Shown here: in pieces, positions 25,172 to 33,524 of the stretch
Position numbering within the stretch: the first letter of the stretch is position 1
Layout of the letters: every line of letters starts with the position of its first letter
Source of the DNA: Nocardia terrae
Lineage (GTDB): Bacteria; Actinomycetota; Actinomycetes; Mycobacteriales; Mycobacteriaceae
Length of the DNA: 64,000 nt
Assembly: GCF_009760405.1 (NCBI RefSeq)
Contig: NZ_WRPP01000002.1
Span: 620,001-684,000, forward strand
Direction: 5' to 3'
Made by a program: the position numbers and the translations under genes
Notes under the pieces: generated by a model
What the model saw: only the letters and a program-made list of their open reading frames with translations
Database searches by the model: none
Told to the model about the DNA's origin: nothing

Positions 25172-25678
25172 ATGCTCGATGCGTACGGCGACCCGCTCAT
25201 CAACCGCGTGGTGTGGCTGCTGCACGAGGACCCCGCGCGCGCCTGGACCGTGAAGTCCCTGGCGGCCGAGGTCCACATCTCCCGGGCGGCGTTCGCCCGC
25301 CGATTCACCGCCCTGACCGGTCGGCCGCCGATGGCCTTCCTCGCCGCCGTACGCCTCGCGCGCGCCGCCGACTTGCTGCACGATCCGGACCGGATCACCC
25401 TGGAGCGCATCGCCGATCGGGTCGGCTACGCCAGCGCCTTCACCCTCAGCGTGGCCTTCAAACGCCGCTACGGTGTTTCACCCCGCGATTTCCGAGCGGC
25501 GCGCGGCGCCCGGTCAGGCGACGCGGCGGTCGGGTTCGCTGCGGTAGCGGGCATGGTCACCGTCGATGCGCAGCAGCTGCCACAGGCGACGGGTCACCGG
25601 GTTCATCAGACCCAGATCCGAGGCGAGGGAACGCATGTCGCCGAAGTATCCGGCCAAGGTCTTCGAGCCCTCGGGTGA
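25172..25678 (+). CDS. AraC-type DNA-binding domain protein lacking the usual N-terminal sensor domain
   Basis: 168 aa. Start ATG 25172 is preceded by an excellent AGGAGGAG (25159-25166). Residues 1-105 are the C-terminal half of cupin-type AraC regulators (DPARAWTVKSLAAEVHISRAAFARRF; LERIADRVGYASAFTLSVAFKRRYGVSPRDF). The roughly 170-residue cupin domain normally in front is absent: only 107 bases separate it from the previous gene. The last 60 residues have no family similarity and run 165 bases antisense into the convergent diiron gene, so its natural stop seems lost. It may be a functional mini-regulator or a remnant. Confidence 0.6.
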   Translation: MLDAYGDPLINRVVWLLHEDPARAWTVKSLAAEVHISRAAFARRFTALTGRPPMAFLAAVRLARAADLLHDPDRITLERIADRVGYASAFTLSVAFKRRYGVSPRDFRAARGARSGDAAVGFAAVAGMVTVDAQQLPQATGHRVHQTQIRGEGTHVAEVSGQGLRALG

Positions 25679-26503
25679 GCGCCAGAAGGCTTCCTTGATG
25701 ACCTCGCGGGGAATGTCGAAAGTGCGCGCGAACTCCGGTGGCGGGGCCATGATCTCGCCCGCCAGCCAGCGCATGGCGAGGGGGAAGGCGATGCCGCAGA
25801 CATTGCGGTAGAGCGGGTTCATCGCCGGGACGTGTTCCTTCAGGAACTCGTTGGCGAAGGAGATGTGGCGCGCCTCTTCGGCGATATGGATCTCCATGCA
25901 CCGCACGACCGCGGGCGGCAGGTGGGCTCCGTTGCGGATGACCGCCTTCTGATAGTGGTCGATCGGTTCCTCGCCGCCCAGGATGCCGATGAACAGGATG
26001 GCCCAGGCGTAGCCGCCCGCCACGCCGATGAACGGGGACAGGGTGCGGAAGATCGGGCGCATTCCCGGGACGTCCACGCCGATGCGGTTCACCAGCTCCT
26101 GGAACATCTGGATGTGATTGCACTCCTCGGTCATCTCGTGGAGGCAGTAGCGGAACTCCGGAGAGCCGTTGGGCAACCGCATGATGTATTGCATCATCCC
26201 GCGGATCAGGATGCTCTCGAATGCCGCGCCGACCTTGATGGCATTGGCGATGCGCCACCGCCCGATCTCGATCTGCCTCTCCAGCGGCTGCGCCCGATAC
26301 CACGCGGTCGCCCCGAGCGGATCGATCTCGGGTGCCAGCACCCACCGCGGATCCTTTGGATCGATCCGGAACTCCGGTGCGTCCCAATCGATATCGAGGT
26401 ACGGGTCGAAGTTCCTGTGCACCGATCCTTCGGACAGGGTGCGCAGGAAATCCGCGTACTCCCGTTCGGCCGGAACCGTCTTCGCTGTCGTCAGAGCCAC
26501 CAT
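25514..26503 (-). CDS. AurF-like diiron oxygenase family protein
   Basis: 329 aa from ATG at 26503, with GAGGAGG upstream; the longer frame adds 32 residues without a ribosome site. Helical protein with the metal-ligand pattern of AurF (p-aminobenzoate N-oxygenase)-type diiron proteins: a first Glu around FESILIRGM, then EMTEECNHIQMF, and EIHIAEEARHISFA. Actinobacterial homologs are often annotated as diiron oxygenases of unknown substrate. Its 3' end overlaps the convergent AraC gene. Confidence 0.78.
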   Translation of the reverse strand: MVALTTAKTVPAEREYADFLRTLSEGSVHRNFDPYLDIDWDAPEFRIDPKDPRWVLAPEIDPLGATAWYRAQPLERQIEIGRWRIANAIKVGAAFESILIRGMMQYIMRLPNGSPEFRYCLHEMTEECNHIQMFQELVNRIGVDVPGMRPIFRTLSPFIGVAGGYAWAILFIGILGGEEPIDHYQKAVIRNGAHLPPAVVRCMEIHIAEEARHISFANEFLKEHVPAMNPLYRNVCGIAFPLAMRWLAGEIMAPPPEFARTFDIPREVIKEAFWRSPEGSKTLAGYFGDMRSLASDLGLMNPVTRRLWQLLRIDGDHARYRSEPDRRVA

Positions 26504-26552
26504 TGCCTCCTCGTCTCCCCGCGCCTGTGCGGTGCGACACACTCCAAAGTAA

Positions 26553-26571
26553 GTGATAACCAGAGTTACAC
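26553..26571. promoter_or_regulatory. Imperfect dyad upstream of the diiron gene
   Basis: GTGATAAC-CAGA-GTTACAC is an imperfect inverted repeat about 50 bases before the AurF-like start, in the divergent region shared with the SDR gene. It has the form of a TetR-type operator; no local binder is obvious. Confidence 0.35.
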
Positions 26572-26711
26572 ACAAGGGGTTGTCGGTCGCGAATGTCAAT
26601 GTGCACAGCCGGAGTCGCCGGAATTCTGCGGATTACCGATAGAAGTGGAGGTCGGGCCCCGATAGCTTCGTGTCGACCATGCCGTCCACCAGCGAGAGGA
26701 TCACATCAGCC

Positions 26712-27479
26712 GTGGAGATTTCGGGCTCGGCCGCCATTGTCACCGGAGGTGCGTCCGGTCTGGGTGCGGCCACCGCCAAGCGCTTCGCCGACCTGGGCGC
26801 GACCGTGTTCGGCCTGGATCTGGCTCAGTCCATCGAGCGCGCGGGCGACAGCGTCCCCGCCGGTGTCACCCTCATCCCGACCGACGTCACCAGCGGTGAC
26901 GAGGTGGCCGCCGCGGTCGCCAAGGTCGTGGAATCCGGTGTGCCGCTGCGCATCGTCGTCAACTGCGCCGGTGTCGGCTGGGCGGGACGCATCCTGTCCA
27001 AGAATGGCCCGCACGACCTCGAGCTGTTCCGCATCGTGATGACGGTCAATCTGCTGGGCACGTTCAATGTGATGCGCCTGGCCGCCGACGCGATCGCCAA
27101 GACCGAGCCGGTCGACGAGTACGGCCAGCGTGGCGTCATCATCAACACCGCGTCGGTCGCGGCGTTCGAGGGTCAGATCGGCCAGATCGCCTACTCCGCC
27201 TCCAAGGGCGGCGTCACGGGCATGACCGTTCCGGCCGCGCGTGACCTGGCGCAGTTCGGTATTCGCGTGAACACCATCGCCCCCGGCACCGTCGACACCC
27301 CGATGCTCGCCCACGTCACGGAGGAGTACCGCAAGAGCCTCGAAGCCGGAATCCCGTTCCCGTCGCGCCTGGGCCGCCCGGACGAGTACGCGCAGCTGGC
27401 CCAGTACATCACCGAGCACGACTACTTGAATGGCGAGACCATCCGCATGGACGGCGCGCTGCGCATGGCGCCGCGATGA
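26712..27479 (+). CDS. SDR dehydrogenase, 3-hydroxyacyl-CoA dehydrogenase type II-like
   Basis: 255 aa from GTG at 26712, chosen because family members begin just before the first strand; GAGAGGA lies 11 bases upstream (GTG at 26670 is an alternative). Cofactor motif TGGASGLG (about 11-18), NCAGVGWAG, Ser in NTASVAAFEGQIGQ, and YSASK. The 255-residue length and VAAFEGQIGQIAYSASKGG match the HSD10 (type II 3-hydroxyacyl-CoA dehydrogenase) group. Role in fatty acyl oxidation is inferred from the family. Confidence 0.85.
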   Translation: MEISGSAAIVTGGASGLGAATAKRFADLGATVFGLDLAQSIERAGDSVPAGVTLIPTDVTSGDEVAAAVAKVVESGVPLRIVVNCAGVGWAGRILSKNGPHDLELFRIVMTVNLLGTFNVMRLAADAIAKTEPVDEYGQRGVIINTASVAAFEGQIGQIAYSASKGGVTGMTVPAARDLAQFGIRVNTIAPGTVDTPMLAHVTEEYRKSLEAGIPFPSRLGRPDEYAQLAQYITEHDYLNGETIRMDGALRMAPR

Positions 27480-27551
27480 ATTCTGCTGCCGCGCTCCGTC
27501 TTACCTGATGAACGGCGCGACACGAGCGCCACACCAAGGAGGAGGCGCGTC

Positions 27552-27689
27552 ATGTCGATCCGGAAGCCGCTGCAGCGAGCCCGGCACCTGCATCGAAAGC
27601 TGGTGCAAGCCCATCGCGACCAGTTCGCGGAAACCGCGGTCCTGCACCATCGGCGAGTGGTGCAGGACGCGTGGCGCGGGGCTCGCTGA
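27552..27689 (+). CDS. Possible 45-aa basic small protein overlapping a repeat palindrome
   Basis: ATG at 27552 is preceded by AAGGAGGAGGCGCGTC, one of the strongest ribosome sites in the window. The 45-residue product is rich in Arg and His (start SIRKPLQRARHLHRKLVQAH). Its 3' half contains the palindrome 27636-27671. A terminator-like stem-loop follows at 27751. A decayed relative of its 3' half appears to exist at 29.37 kb. I do not recognise it. Confidence 0.4.
   Translation: MSIRKPLQRARHLHRKLVQAHRDQFAETAVLHHRRVVQDAWRGAR
27636..27671. repeat. Palindromic repeat, copy 1 (upstream of chitinase)
   Basis: GCGGTCCTGCACCA and TGGTGCAGGAC-GC form a stem of 11 uninterrupted pairs around a short loop. 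The sequence, including the following GCGTGGCGCGG, recurs at 29374-29421 on the other side of the chitinase gene. Confidence 0.6.
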
Positions 27690-27750
27690 GAATGGAAGTT
27701 CGGCCGATGTCGCATTGACGCCAATATTCTTTCACTGATATCGCCACGGG

Positions 27751-27780
27751 GCGGCACGCAATATGTATGCGTGCCGCTTT
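27751..27780 (+). terminator. Rho-independent terminator
   Basis: A perfect 10-bp stem GCGGCACGCA (27751-27760) / TGCGTGCCGC (27768-27777) with a 7-base A/T loop is followed by TTT. It ends transcription from the SDR/small-protein side; the following 200 bases (27781-27979) are AT-richer than average and must hold the chitinase promoter, but I see no other gene in them. Confidence 0.7.
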
Positions 27781-27979
27781 CGTATCGCATTGAACGGCAG
27801 CGAAATTTCTCGCGGGCTCTGAATGATGTTGTGCGACAGCGTATGTGGATGGCCTGGGCGATCGATTGTGGACTGCGCCTCTTTCAGATATTCCCGGTGT
27901 GTGATATCAGTTCTATTGCTAGCCAAAGGGGCCCGGTTCGATCATTCGTAGAGTTTCAATTGCGCAAAGGCGATCAACC

Positions 27980-29305
27980 TTGACCAGAGAAGCAACGACA
28001 ACCAGATGGCTATCGGCTGCGGTGGGCGCGTGTGCCGTTTCACTCGGCATTGCCGCCGTCTGTACGGGCCCGGGTGCCACCGCCTCGGCCGCGGTGGCGG
28101 GCGGCGGGTTCGCCGCCTATGTCGACACCTCGCTGTACCCGGCATTCGACCTCCTGACCTCGGCAAAGGCCACCGGTGCGACCGAATACAATCTCGCGTT
28201 CGTCACCGACGGCGGGTCCTGTTCGCCGAAATGGGGAGGAATCGCCGATATAGGACAAAATTCCACGGCTGCGCAGATTTCCGATTTCCGGAAGGCGGGC
28301 GGCGATGTCCGAATCTCCTTCGGTGGGCAGACCGGCAGCGAACTCGCGACAACGTGTTCCTCGGAATCCGCGCTGCAATCGGCTTACGAGGCGGTGATCA
28401 CCCAATTCCGAGCCACCAAGCTCGATTTCGATATCGAGGGCGGCGCCATCGCCAACGCCGCGGCCAACACCATGCGCGCGCAGGCTCTTTCCGCATTGCA
28501 GAAAGCGCACCCGGGCCTGGAGATCTCGTTCACCCTGCCGGTGATGCCGACCGGCCTCACCGCCGACGGCACCAACCTGCTCGCGAACGCCGAGAGCAAG
28601 GGCGTCGACGTCACCGCGGTGAATATCATGGCCATGGATTACGGTTCGTCGTTCTCCGGCGACATGGGCGATTACGCCATCCAGGCCGCCACCGCCTCCG
28701 AGGCTCAGGTCGCTCAGGCGCTCGGCGTCTCGGATGCCTGGAACAGGGTCGCGGTGACCCCGATGATCGGCGTCAATGACGTACAGGGCGAGACGTTCAC
28801 CCTCGCCGACGCCGCGAAGCTGGCCGATTTCGCGAAATCCAAGGGCCTGGCCTGGGTCTCGATGTGGTCGGCGACCCGCGACAAGCCATGCCCGAACGGC
28901 GGCGCGTACGCGGATCCCACCTGCTCGGGAATAGCTCAGCAGGACAACGCGTTCCAACACGCTTTCGCCGGCCTGGGCGGTTCCACGCCACCGACGACGA
29001 CCGCGCCCACCACCACGGCGCCGGTGACGACCACGGTGCCGGTCACGACCACGGCGCCGGTCACGACCACTCCGCCTCCGACCACGACCCCGCCGACGAA
29101 GACCGTCGCCCCGTCCACGACCACCGCCGCCCCGCCCACCTCGAGCACCAAGCCGTCCGTCCAGGCGTGGCAGGTCGGTGCCACCTACAAGATCGGCGAC
29201 ACCGTCACCTACGACGGCAGCACCTACCGCTGCCTCCAGGCGCACACCGTCGACGATCCGACCTGGACCCCGAGCAACACCCCGGCCCTGTGGGAGAAGG
29301 TGTAG
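27980..29305 (+). CDS. Secreted GH18 chitinase with C-terminal CBM5/12 chitin-binding domain
   Basis: 441 aa from TTG at 27980 with AAAGG ten bases upstream. Signal peptide 1-38 (ends ASAAVAGGG); GH18 barrel about 42-330. The barrel shows the strand-3 motif DVRISFGGQTG, the catalytic strand ATKLDFDIEGG (DxDxE, acid Glu) and NIMAMDYGSSF. A Thr/Pro linker (about 332-385; repeated TTTAPVTTT units) leads to a CBM5/12-type module (AWQVGATYKIGDTVTYDGSTYRC ... WTPSNTPALWEKV). It should hydrolyse chitin outside the cell. Bracketed by two copies of a palindromic repeat. Confidence 0.9.
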   Translation: MTREATTTRWLSAAVGACAVSLGIAAVCTGPGATASAAVAGGGFAAYVDTSLYPAFDLLTSAKATGATEYNLAFVTDGGSCSPKWGGIADIGQNSTAAQISDFRKAGGDVRISFGGQTGSELATTCSSESALQSAYEAVITQFRATKLDFDIEGGAIANAAANTMRAQALSALQKAHPGLEISFTLPVMPTGLTADGTNLLANAESKGVDVTAVNIMAMDYGSSFSGDMGDYAIQAATASEAQVAQALGVSDAWNRVAVTPMIGVNDVQGETFTLADAAKLADFAKSKGLAWVSMWSATRDKPCPNGGAYADPTCSGIAQQDNAFQHAFAGLGGSTPPTTTAPTTTAPVTTTVPVTTTAPVTTTPPPTTTPPTKTVAPSTTTAAPPTSSTKPSVQAWQVGATYKIGDTVTYDGSTYRCLQAHTVDDPTWTPSNTPALWEKV

Positions 29306-29373
29306 TCCCCGGTCTCGGCGGACGGAACCCGCCGCGTCGGTGCGCAAGCACACCGGGCTGGATCCCCGAACAC

Positions 29374-29410
29374 GCGGTCCTGCACCACCCGCCGGGTGGT
29401 GCAGGACCGC
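29374..29410. repeat. Palindromic repeat, copy 2 (downstream of chitinase)
   Basis: A perfect 17-bp stem (GCGGTCCTGCACCACCC, 29374-29390; GGGTGGTGCAGGACCGC, 29394-29410) with a 3-base loop, followed by GTGGCGCGG. Shared with copy 1 at 27636-27671. No T tract follows, so it is not a typical terminator, though it could stop transcription after the chitinase. The 192-base gap holds no gene I can support. Confidence 0.65.
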
Positions 29411-29498
29411 GTGGCGCGGCAGCACCACCACATGCTGTCCGGGGTGTGGACCGGTTCTGGGGCGCGGCGGAACCGGCCGCTCATGCGGCGGTGGCGTG

Positions 29499-29855
29499 AT
29501 GATCGAATTGGTGCGAGCCGAGGACTGTATCGCCTGCGGCAAATGCGTCGATGTCTGCCCGACCGACGTGGTCGACCGGACGGACAGCGGAATCCCGCTC
29601 ATCGCAAGGCAATCCGACCGCCAGACCTGCTTCGTGTGTGAGGCGTACTGCCCTGCCGACGCCCTGTATGTCGCCCCCAAGTCCACCCCGATCCGGGACC
29701 GGGAGGCCATCGCGGAGGCGCACATCGGCCGCTACCGTGAGCAATTGGGCTGGGGGAAGGGGCGCAAGCCGGGCAGCCTGCTCGCGATCGGCCCGATTCT
29801 TCCGCACGGCGGGCCGCCGCCGCGCGTGACCGAACTCGCGCACCCGGCCCGATAG
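29499..29855 (+). CDS. 4Fe-4S ferredoxin-like protein
   Basis: 118 aa. First cluster motif CIACGKCVDVCP (residues 10-21); the second is altered to CFVCEAYCP (CxxCxxxCP), so two clusters are likely. The C-terminal 55 residues are basic and Pro-rich. Ferredoxins of this layout accompany sulfonate or APS-reductase loci in actinobacteria, but no such partner is next to it. Overlapping GTGATG gives two possible starts; no strong ribosome site. Confidence 0.75.
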   Translation: MIELVRAEDCIACGKCVDVCPTDVVDRTDSGIPLIARQSDRQTCFVCEAYCPADALYVAPKSTPIRDREAIAEAHIGRYREQLGWGKGRKPGSLLAIGPILPHGGPPPRVTELAHPAR

Positions 29856-29971
29856 AACTCGGCCACCGATAGCTATCTGCTATCAGGGGCTGCGGTTCTG
29901 TGGCAGCTGAGTCGTTGATCAAATCGCGTGAAGCTGTGATTGGCGTCGCGGCCGACGCGGCCCCGTCCGAA

Positions 29972-31480
29972 TCAGCGCAGGGCCAGGGCGAGGAAGAAAT
30001 CGACGCGGTCTTCCAGGCGGGACAGGTCGCGGTTGGTGAGTTCCTCGATGCGCTGGATGCGGTAGCGCAGCGTATTCACGTGCAGGTGCAGCAGATCCGC
30101 GCACTTGGTCCACGATCCCGAGACCTCCAGGAAGGTCTCCAGGGTGTGGACGAGGTCGGCGCGGTTGTCCTGGTCGTAGACGCGCAGGGGGTCCAGGAGG
30201 CGGACGCGGAACATGCGGCGGACCTCGTCGGGGACGCTGGCCAGCAGGAGCATGTGGGTGGCCAGTTCGTCGTGGCGGACGACGCTGGTGGGCTGCTGGC
30301 GTTCGGCGGCCATGCGGCGGGCGTAGCGGGCCTCCTCGACCGCGCCGCGCAGGCCCTCGCCGTCGACCGCGCCGCTGATGCCGACGGATAGTCGGCTCTG
30401 CTGCAGGCCGGGTTCCAGCGCTTCGATGGCGCGGTGGATGTGGTCGTCGAGGGCCTGTTCGTCGCCGAGGGCGACCAGCAGGATGACTTCCCCGTCGACC
30501 ACGCCGATGGCCGGGCCGCGACCGGAGAGGATCTCGCGCAGGACCGCGCGCAGCTCGCCGGGGCGGACCGCGCCCGAGTCGGCGGTGGCGGCCACCGCGA
30601 GGTAGCGGTCGGACAGGCCCAGGCCGGTGAGTTCCAAGCGGGAGATGATGTCGGCGGGTTTGGCGTCGGACATGATCAGTTCGATCAGTTCCTGGGCCAG
30701 TCGCCCTTCGGCGCTCTGCCGGTCGTCCTGGCGGGCCTTCTCCAGCGACACGACCGCGGCCAGCTCACCGATGAGCGCCCGGCGCTCCTCGGGCCAGTCC
30801 TTGTAGTCGCTCTCGAAGACCAGGAACCAGTCCGCGATGCGCGAGGTGCCGTCCGCGTCCACCGCGAACAGCGAGTACCGGACCTGGCTGTGGGAAAGCA
30901 CATGCGGCAGCCGCTTCGCGCCCAGGAAGGCCGATCGCACCTGTTCGGGCAGGTCGCGGGTGGGCCCGGCGACCACGCGGCCGAGCGAGGACACCACCCA
31001 GCAGCGGGTGCCGAGCGTGCGATGCACCAGATCCAGGACCGAGTCGAGCCCGCCGCCGGACACCAGCTGCCGGTGCCGGTCCAGGATCGCGCTGAGGTCC
31101 GCGGCCCGTCCGGAGGACAGTCGCCGGTTGATCTGCTCGGTGACCGTGGCGAAGGCGATGTGCTCCTCGACCTCGAAGAGCGGGATTCGGTGTTTCTTAC
31201 AAGCGTCGATCAGATCCGCAGGTGATTCGCCGAAAAGCGCGCTGCCGGCGGCCAGGGCCGCGACCTTCGCCTTCGCGATGTTGCTGACGAATTGCTCGCT
31301 GTCCTCGGGTTTGGTGCGCCATTGCAGGCCGGTAAGGACAAACTCACCGCCGGAGAGGTATCGGCTGGGATCTAGCATGTCGGTAGTTACTACCCAGCGT
31401 ACGAAACGGTCCAGCTCGTCCTCTCCGGTGACGAGCCGTAGGCCCAGGTCGTTCATGGTCAGCAGGGAACGTAACCGCAT
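29972..31480 (-). CDS. pucR: PucR-family transcriptional regulator of purine catabolism
   Basis: 502 aa. N-terminal PucR domain (about 6-125; LGLRLVTGEDELDRFVRWVVTTDMLDPSRYLSGGEFVLTG), a middle CdaR/GGDEF-like region (about 280-390), and the C-terminal PucR helix-turn-helix (about 430-495; LETFLEVSGSWTKCADLLHLHVNTLRYRIQRIEEL). PucR of Bacillus controls purine degradation genes. Here it is divergent from a nine-gene purine/glyoxylate operon, making control of that operon very likely. Confidence 0.9.
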   Translation of the reverse strand: MRLRSLLTMNDLGLRLVTGEDELDRFVRWVVTTDMLDPSRYLSGGEFVLTGLQWRTKPEDSEQFVSNIAKAKVAALAAGSALFGESPADLIDACKKHRIPLFEVEEHIAFATVTEQINRRLSSGRAADLSAILDRHRQLVSGGGLDSVLDLVHRTLGTRCWVVSSLGRVVAGPTRDLPEQVRSAFLGAKRLPHVLSHSQVRYSLFAVDADGTSRIADWFLVFESDYKDWPEERRALIGELAAVVSLEKARQDDRQSAEGRLAQELIELIMSDAKPADIISRLELTGLGLSDRYLAVAATADSGAVRPGELRAVLREILSGRGPAIGVVDGEVILLVALGDEQALDDHIHRAIEALEPGLQQSRLSVGISGAVDGEGLRGAVEEARYARRMAAERQQPTSVVRHDELATHMLLLASVPDEVRRMFRVRLLDPLRVYDQDNRADLVHTLETFLEVSGSWTKCADLLHLHVNTLRYRIQRIEELTNRDLSRLEDRVDFFLALALR

Positions 31481-31507
31481 TTGTCCGAGGCTAACAGTCG
31501 GTGACGT

Positions 31508-31557
31508 CCTGGTTACCGAACTTGGATGTAACTACAAACGAGCCCCTGTGAACCAGG
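31508..31557. promoter_or_regulatory. Possible PucR operator half-sites in the divergent promoter
   Basis: CCTGGTT (31508-31514) and AACCAGG (31551-31557) are perfect inverted copies 43 bp apart centre to centre, about four helical turns. They lie between pucR and the purine operon. Tentative. Confidence 0.3.
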
Positions 31558-31644
31558 CCACAGATTCGGATGTCTCGTCCTTTCGAGCACGCCCGTCGGC
31601 CGGGTTAGGTGGTGGAAACACGCCAATGACGGTTTGGAGGTCGG

Positions 31645-32160
31645 ATGTCGAGTCGCCTGGAATGGCTCGGTTCGCTGTCCCTGGAAGAGGCCGAGGCGCA
31701 GCTGCTGACCTGCAATGCGTCCCGGGCCTGGGCCAGGAAGATGGTCGCGAACCGCCCCTACGCCGACGAATCGAGTCTGATCGCCGCCGCGGTGACCGGT
31801 GTGACCGAGCTGCCGTGGGCCGATATCCAGGAGGCGCTCGACGCGCACCCCCGCATCGGGGAGCGCACCGCCGCCAAGCATCAGTCCGAGCAGGAAGCCA
31901 AGTGGTCGGCCGACGAGCAGTCCGGCGCGACCGACGCCGACGCCCAGGTCAAGGCCGATCTTGCGGCCGCTAACGTGGCCTACGAGGAACACTTCGGCCA
32001 TGTCTTCCTGATCCGCGCCGCGGGTCGCAGCGCCGCCGAGATGCTGTCGGAACTTCAGATCCGACTGGGCAATTCGGTTCCGGACGAGCAGCTGGTCGTG
32101 CGCCGCGAACTGGCCGACATCACCGGGCTGCGTGTCCGGAAGCTGCTGGACTGTCGGTAA
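31645..32160 (+). CDS. OHCU decarboxylase (2-oxo-4-hydroxy-4-carboxy-5-ureidoimidazoline decarboxylase)
   Basis: 171 aa; ATG 31645 follows TTGGAGG. The catalytic His lies in LDAHPRIGERTAAKHQSEQE, and the conserved YEEHFGHVFLIRAAGRSAAEML and RRELADITGLRVRKLL identify the family. The enzyme decarboxylates OHCU to S-allantoin, the last step of urate oxidation. Urate oxidase and HIU hydrolase, the preceding steps, are not in the window. First gene of the operon. Confidence 0.92.
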   Translation: MSSRLEWLGSLSLEEAEAQLLTCNASRAWARKMVANRPYADESSLIAAAVTGVTELPWADIQEALDAHPRIGERTAAKHQSEQEAKWSADEQSGATDADAQVKADLAAANVAYEEHFGHVFLIRAAGRSAAEMLSELQIRLGNSVPDEQLVVRRELADITGLRVRKLLDCR

Positions 32161-32171
32161 GAGGACTGCAC

Positions 32172-33524
32172 GTGACGAAGCTCGTTATCGAAAACGCTTA
32201 CATCGCACCGGTTGTCGGTGACGAGATCCCCAACGGCTATCTGATCGTCGGCGACGACGGCCGGATCGAAGCTCTCGGCGCGGGACCGGCGCCGACGGTG
32301 GTGGGTGCTGAACGCCTCTCCGGCACCGGCTGCCTGGTGACCCCGGGCCTGGTGAATACCCACCACCACCTCTACCAGTGGGCCACCCAGGGCCTGTTCC
32401 AGGACGCCACCCTGTTCGAGTGGCTGACCGGGCTGTACCGCCTGTGGGCGACCATGGACGCCGAGATCGTGCACGGCGCGGCCACGGCGGGCCTGGGCTG
32501 GCTGGCGCTGACCGGCACCACCACCTCCACCGATCACCACTACATCTTCCCCAAGGGGCGTGGCGATCTGTTCGAGGCGGAGGTGCGCGCGGCGCGCGAG
32601 ATCGGCCTGCGCTTCCACCCCTGCCGCGGTTCCATGGACCGCGGGCAGTCGCACGGCGGCCTGCCGCCGGACGAGGTGGTGGAGAACCGCGACGAGATCC
32701 TCTCCAGCACAGAGGAAATCATCCGCACCTACCACGACCCGTCGTTCGATTCGATGCTGCGCGTGGCCGTCGCCCCCTGCTCGCCGTTCTCGGTGTCGGA
32801 GGGTCTGATGGTCGAATCCGCCGCGCTGGCCCGCGCGCACGGCGTCCGCCTGCACACCCACCTCGCCGAGACCCTCGACGAGGAAGAGCACTGCATCGAG
32901 CAGATGGGCTGCACGCCTGTCGAATACATGGAGAAGCTGGGCTGGCTCGGCGACGACGTGTGGTTCGCGCACGCGGTTCACCTGCACGACAAGGATATTG
33001 CGGCTTTCGCGCGGACCGGCACCGGTTCGGCGCACTGCCCGACGTCGAATGCCCGTCTGGGCGCGGGGATCGCGCGGGTCACCGACCTGCTCGCGGCCGG
33101 CGCTCCGGTCGGCCTGGGCGTGGACGGCGCGGCCTCGGCCGAGCTGACCTCGATGGCCGGGGAGATGCGCCAGGCGCTGCTGTTCCAGCGCGCCGTGCGC
33201 GGACCCCGGGCGTTCACCGCCCGGCAGGCGCTCGAGGTCGGCACCCTGGGCGGTGCGCGAAACCTGGGCCGCCACAACGAGATCGGCTCGCTCGAGGTCG
33301 GAAAGCTGGCCGACATCGCGGTCTGGAAGGTGGACGGTTTCCGTGCCGCCCTCGAGGACCCGGTGTGCGCGCTGGTGTTCGGCCCGCAGCCCCCGCTCGC
33401 TCGTCTGCTCGTCGGTGGCAACACCGTCGTGGAGAACGACGAGCTCGAGACCATGCCGCACGACGCGGTCGCACAGGCCGGCGTCGACGCCAGCAGGCGA
33501 ATCATGCGACAGGAGAACCGATGA
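32172..33524 (+). CDS. 8-oxoguanine deaminase / guanine-deaminase-type amidohydrolase
   Basis: 450 aa from GTG at 32172, with GAGGA upstream, 11 bases after the previous stop. Metal site of the family: TPGLVNTHHHLYQWATQ (HxH), HTHLAETLDEEEH, a His in VWFAHAVHLHD, and Asp in GLGVDGAASAE. The HHHLYQW..QG and TSTDHHYIFP motifs are characteristic of 8-oxoguanine deaminases of the ATZ/TRZ-like group, which also deaminate guanine or isocytosine. It feeds urate or xanthine into the pathway. Confidence 0.88.
   Translation: MTKLVIENAYIAPVVGDEIPNGYLIVGDDGRIEALGAGPAPTVVGAERLSGTGCLVTPGLVNTHHHLYQWATQGLFQDATLFEWLTGLYRLWATMDAEIVHGAATAGLGWLALTGTTTSTDHHYIFPKGRGDLFEAEVRAAREIGLRFHPCRGSMDRGQSHGGLPPDEVVENRDEILSSTEEIIRTYHDPSFDSMLRVAVAPCSPFSVSEGLMVESAALARAHGVRLHTHLAETLDEEEHCIEQMGCTPVEYMEKLGWLGDDVWFAHAVHLHDKDIAAFARTGTGSAHCPTSNARLGAGIARVTDLLAAGAPVGLGVDGAASAELTSMAGEMRQALLFQRAVRGPRAFTARQALEVGTLGGARNLGRHNEIGSLEVGKLADIAVWKVDGFRAALEDPVCALVFGPQPPLARLLVGGNTVVENDELETMPHDAVAQAGVDASRRIMRQENR

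Noticed and set aside
28980-29150. Apparent tandem repeat within the chitinase
   Set aside because: It is the Thr/Pro linker coding sequence (repeated ACC-ACG codons), normal between catalytic and binding modules.
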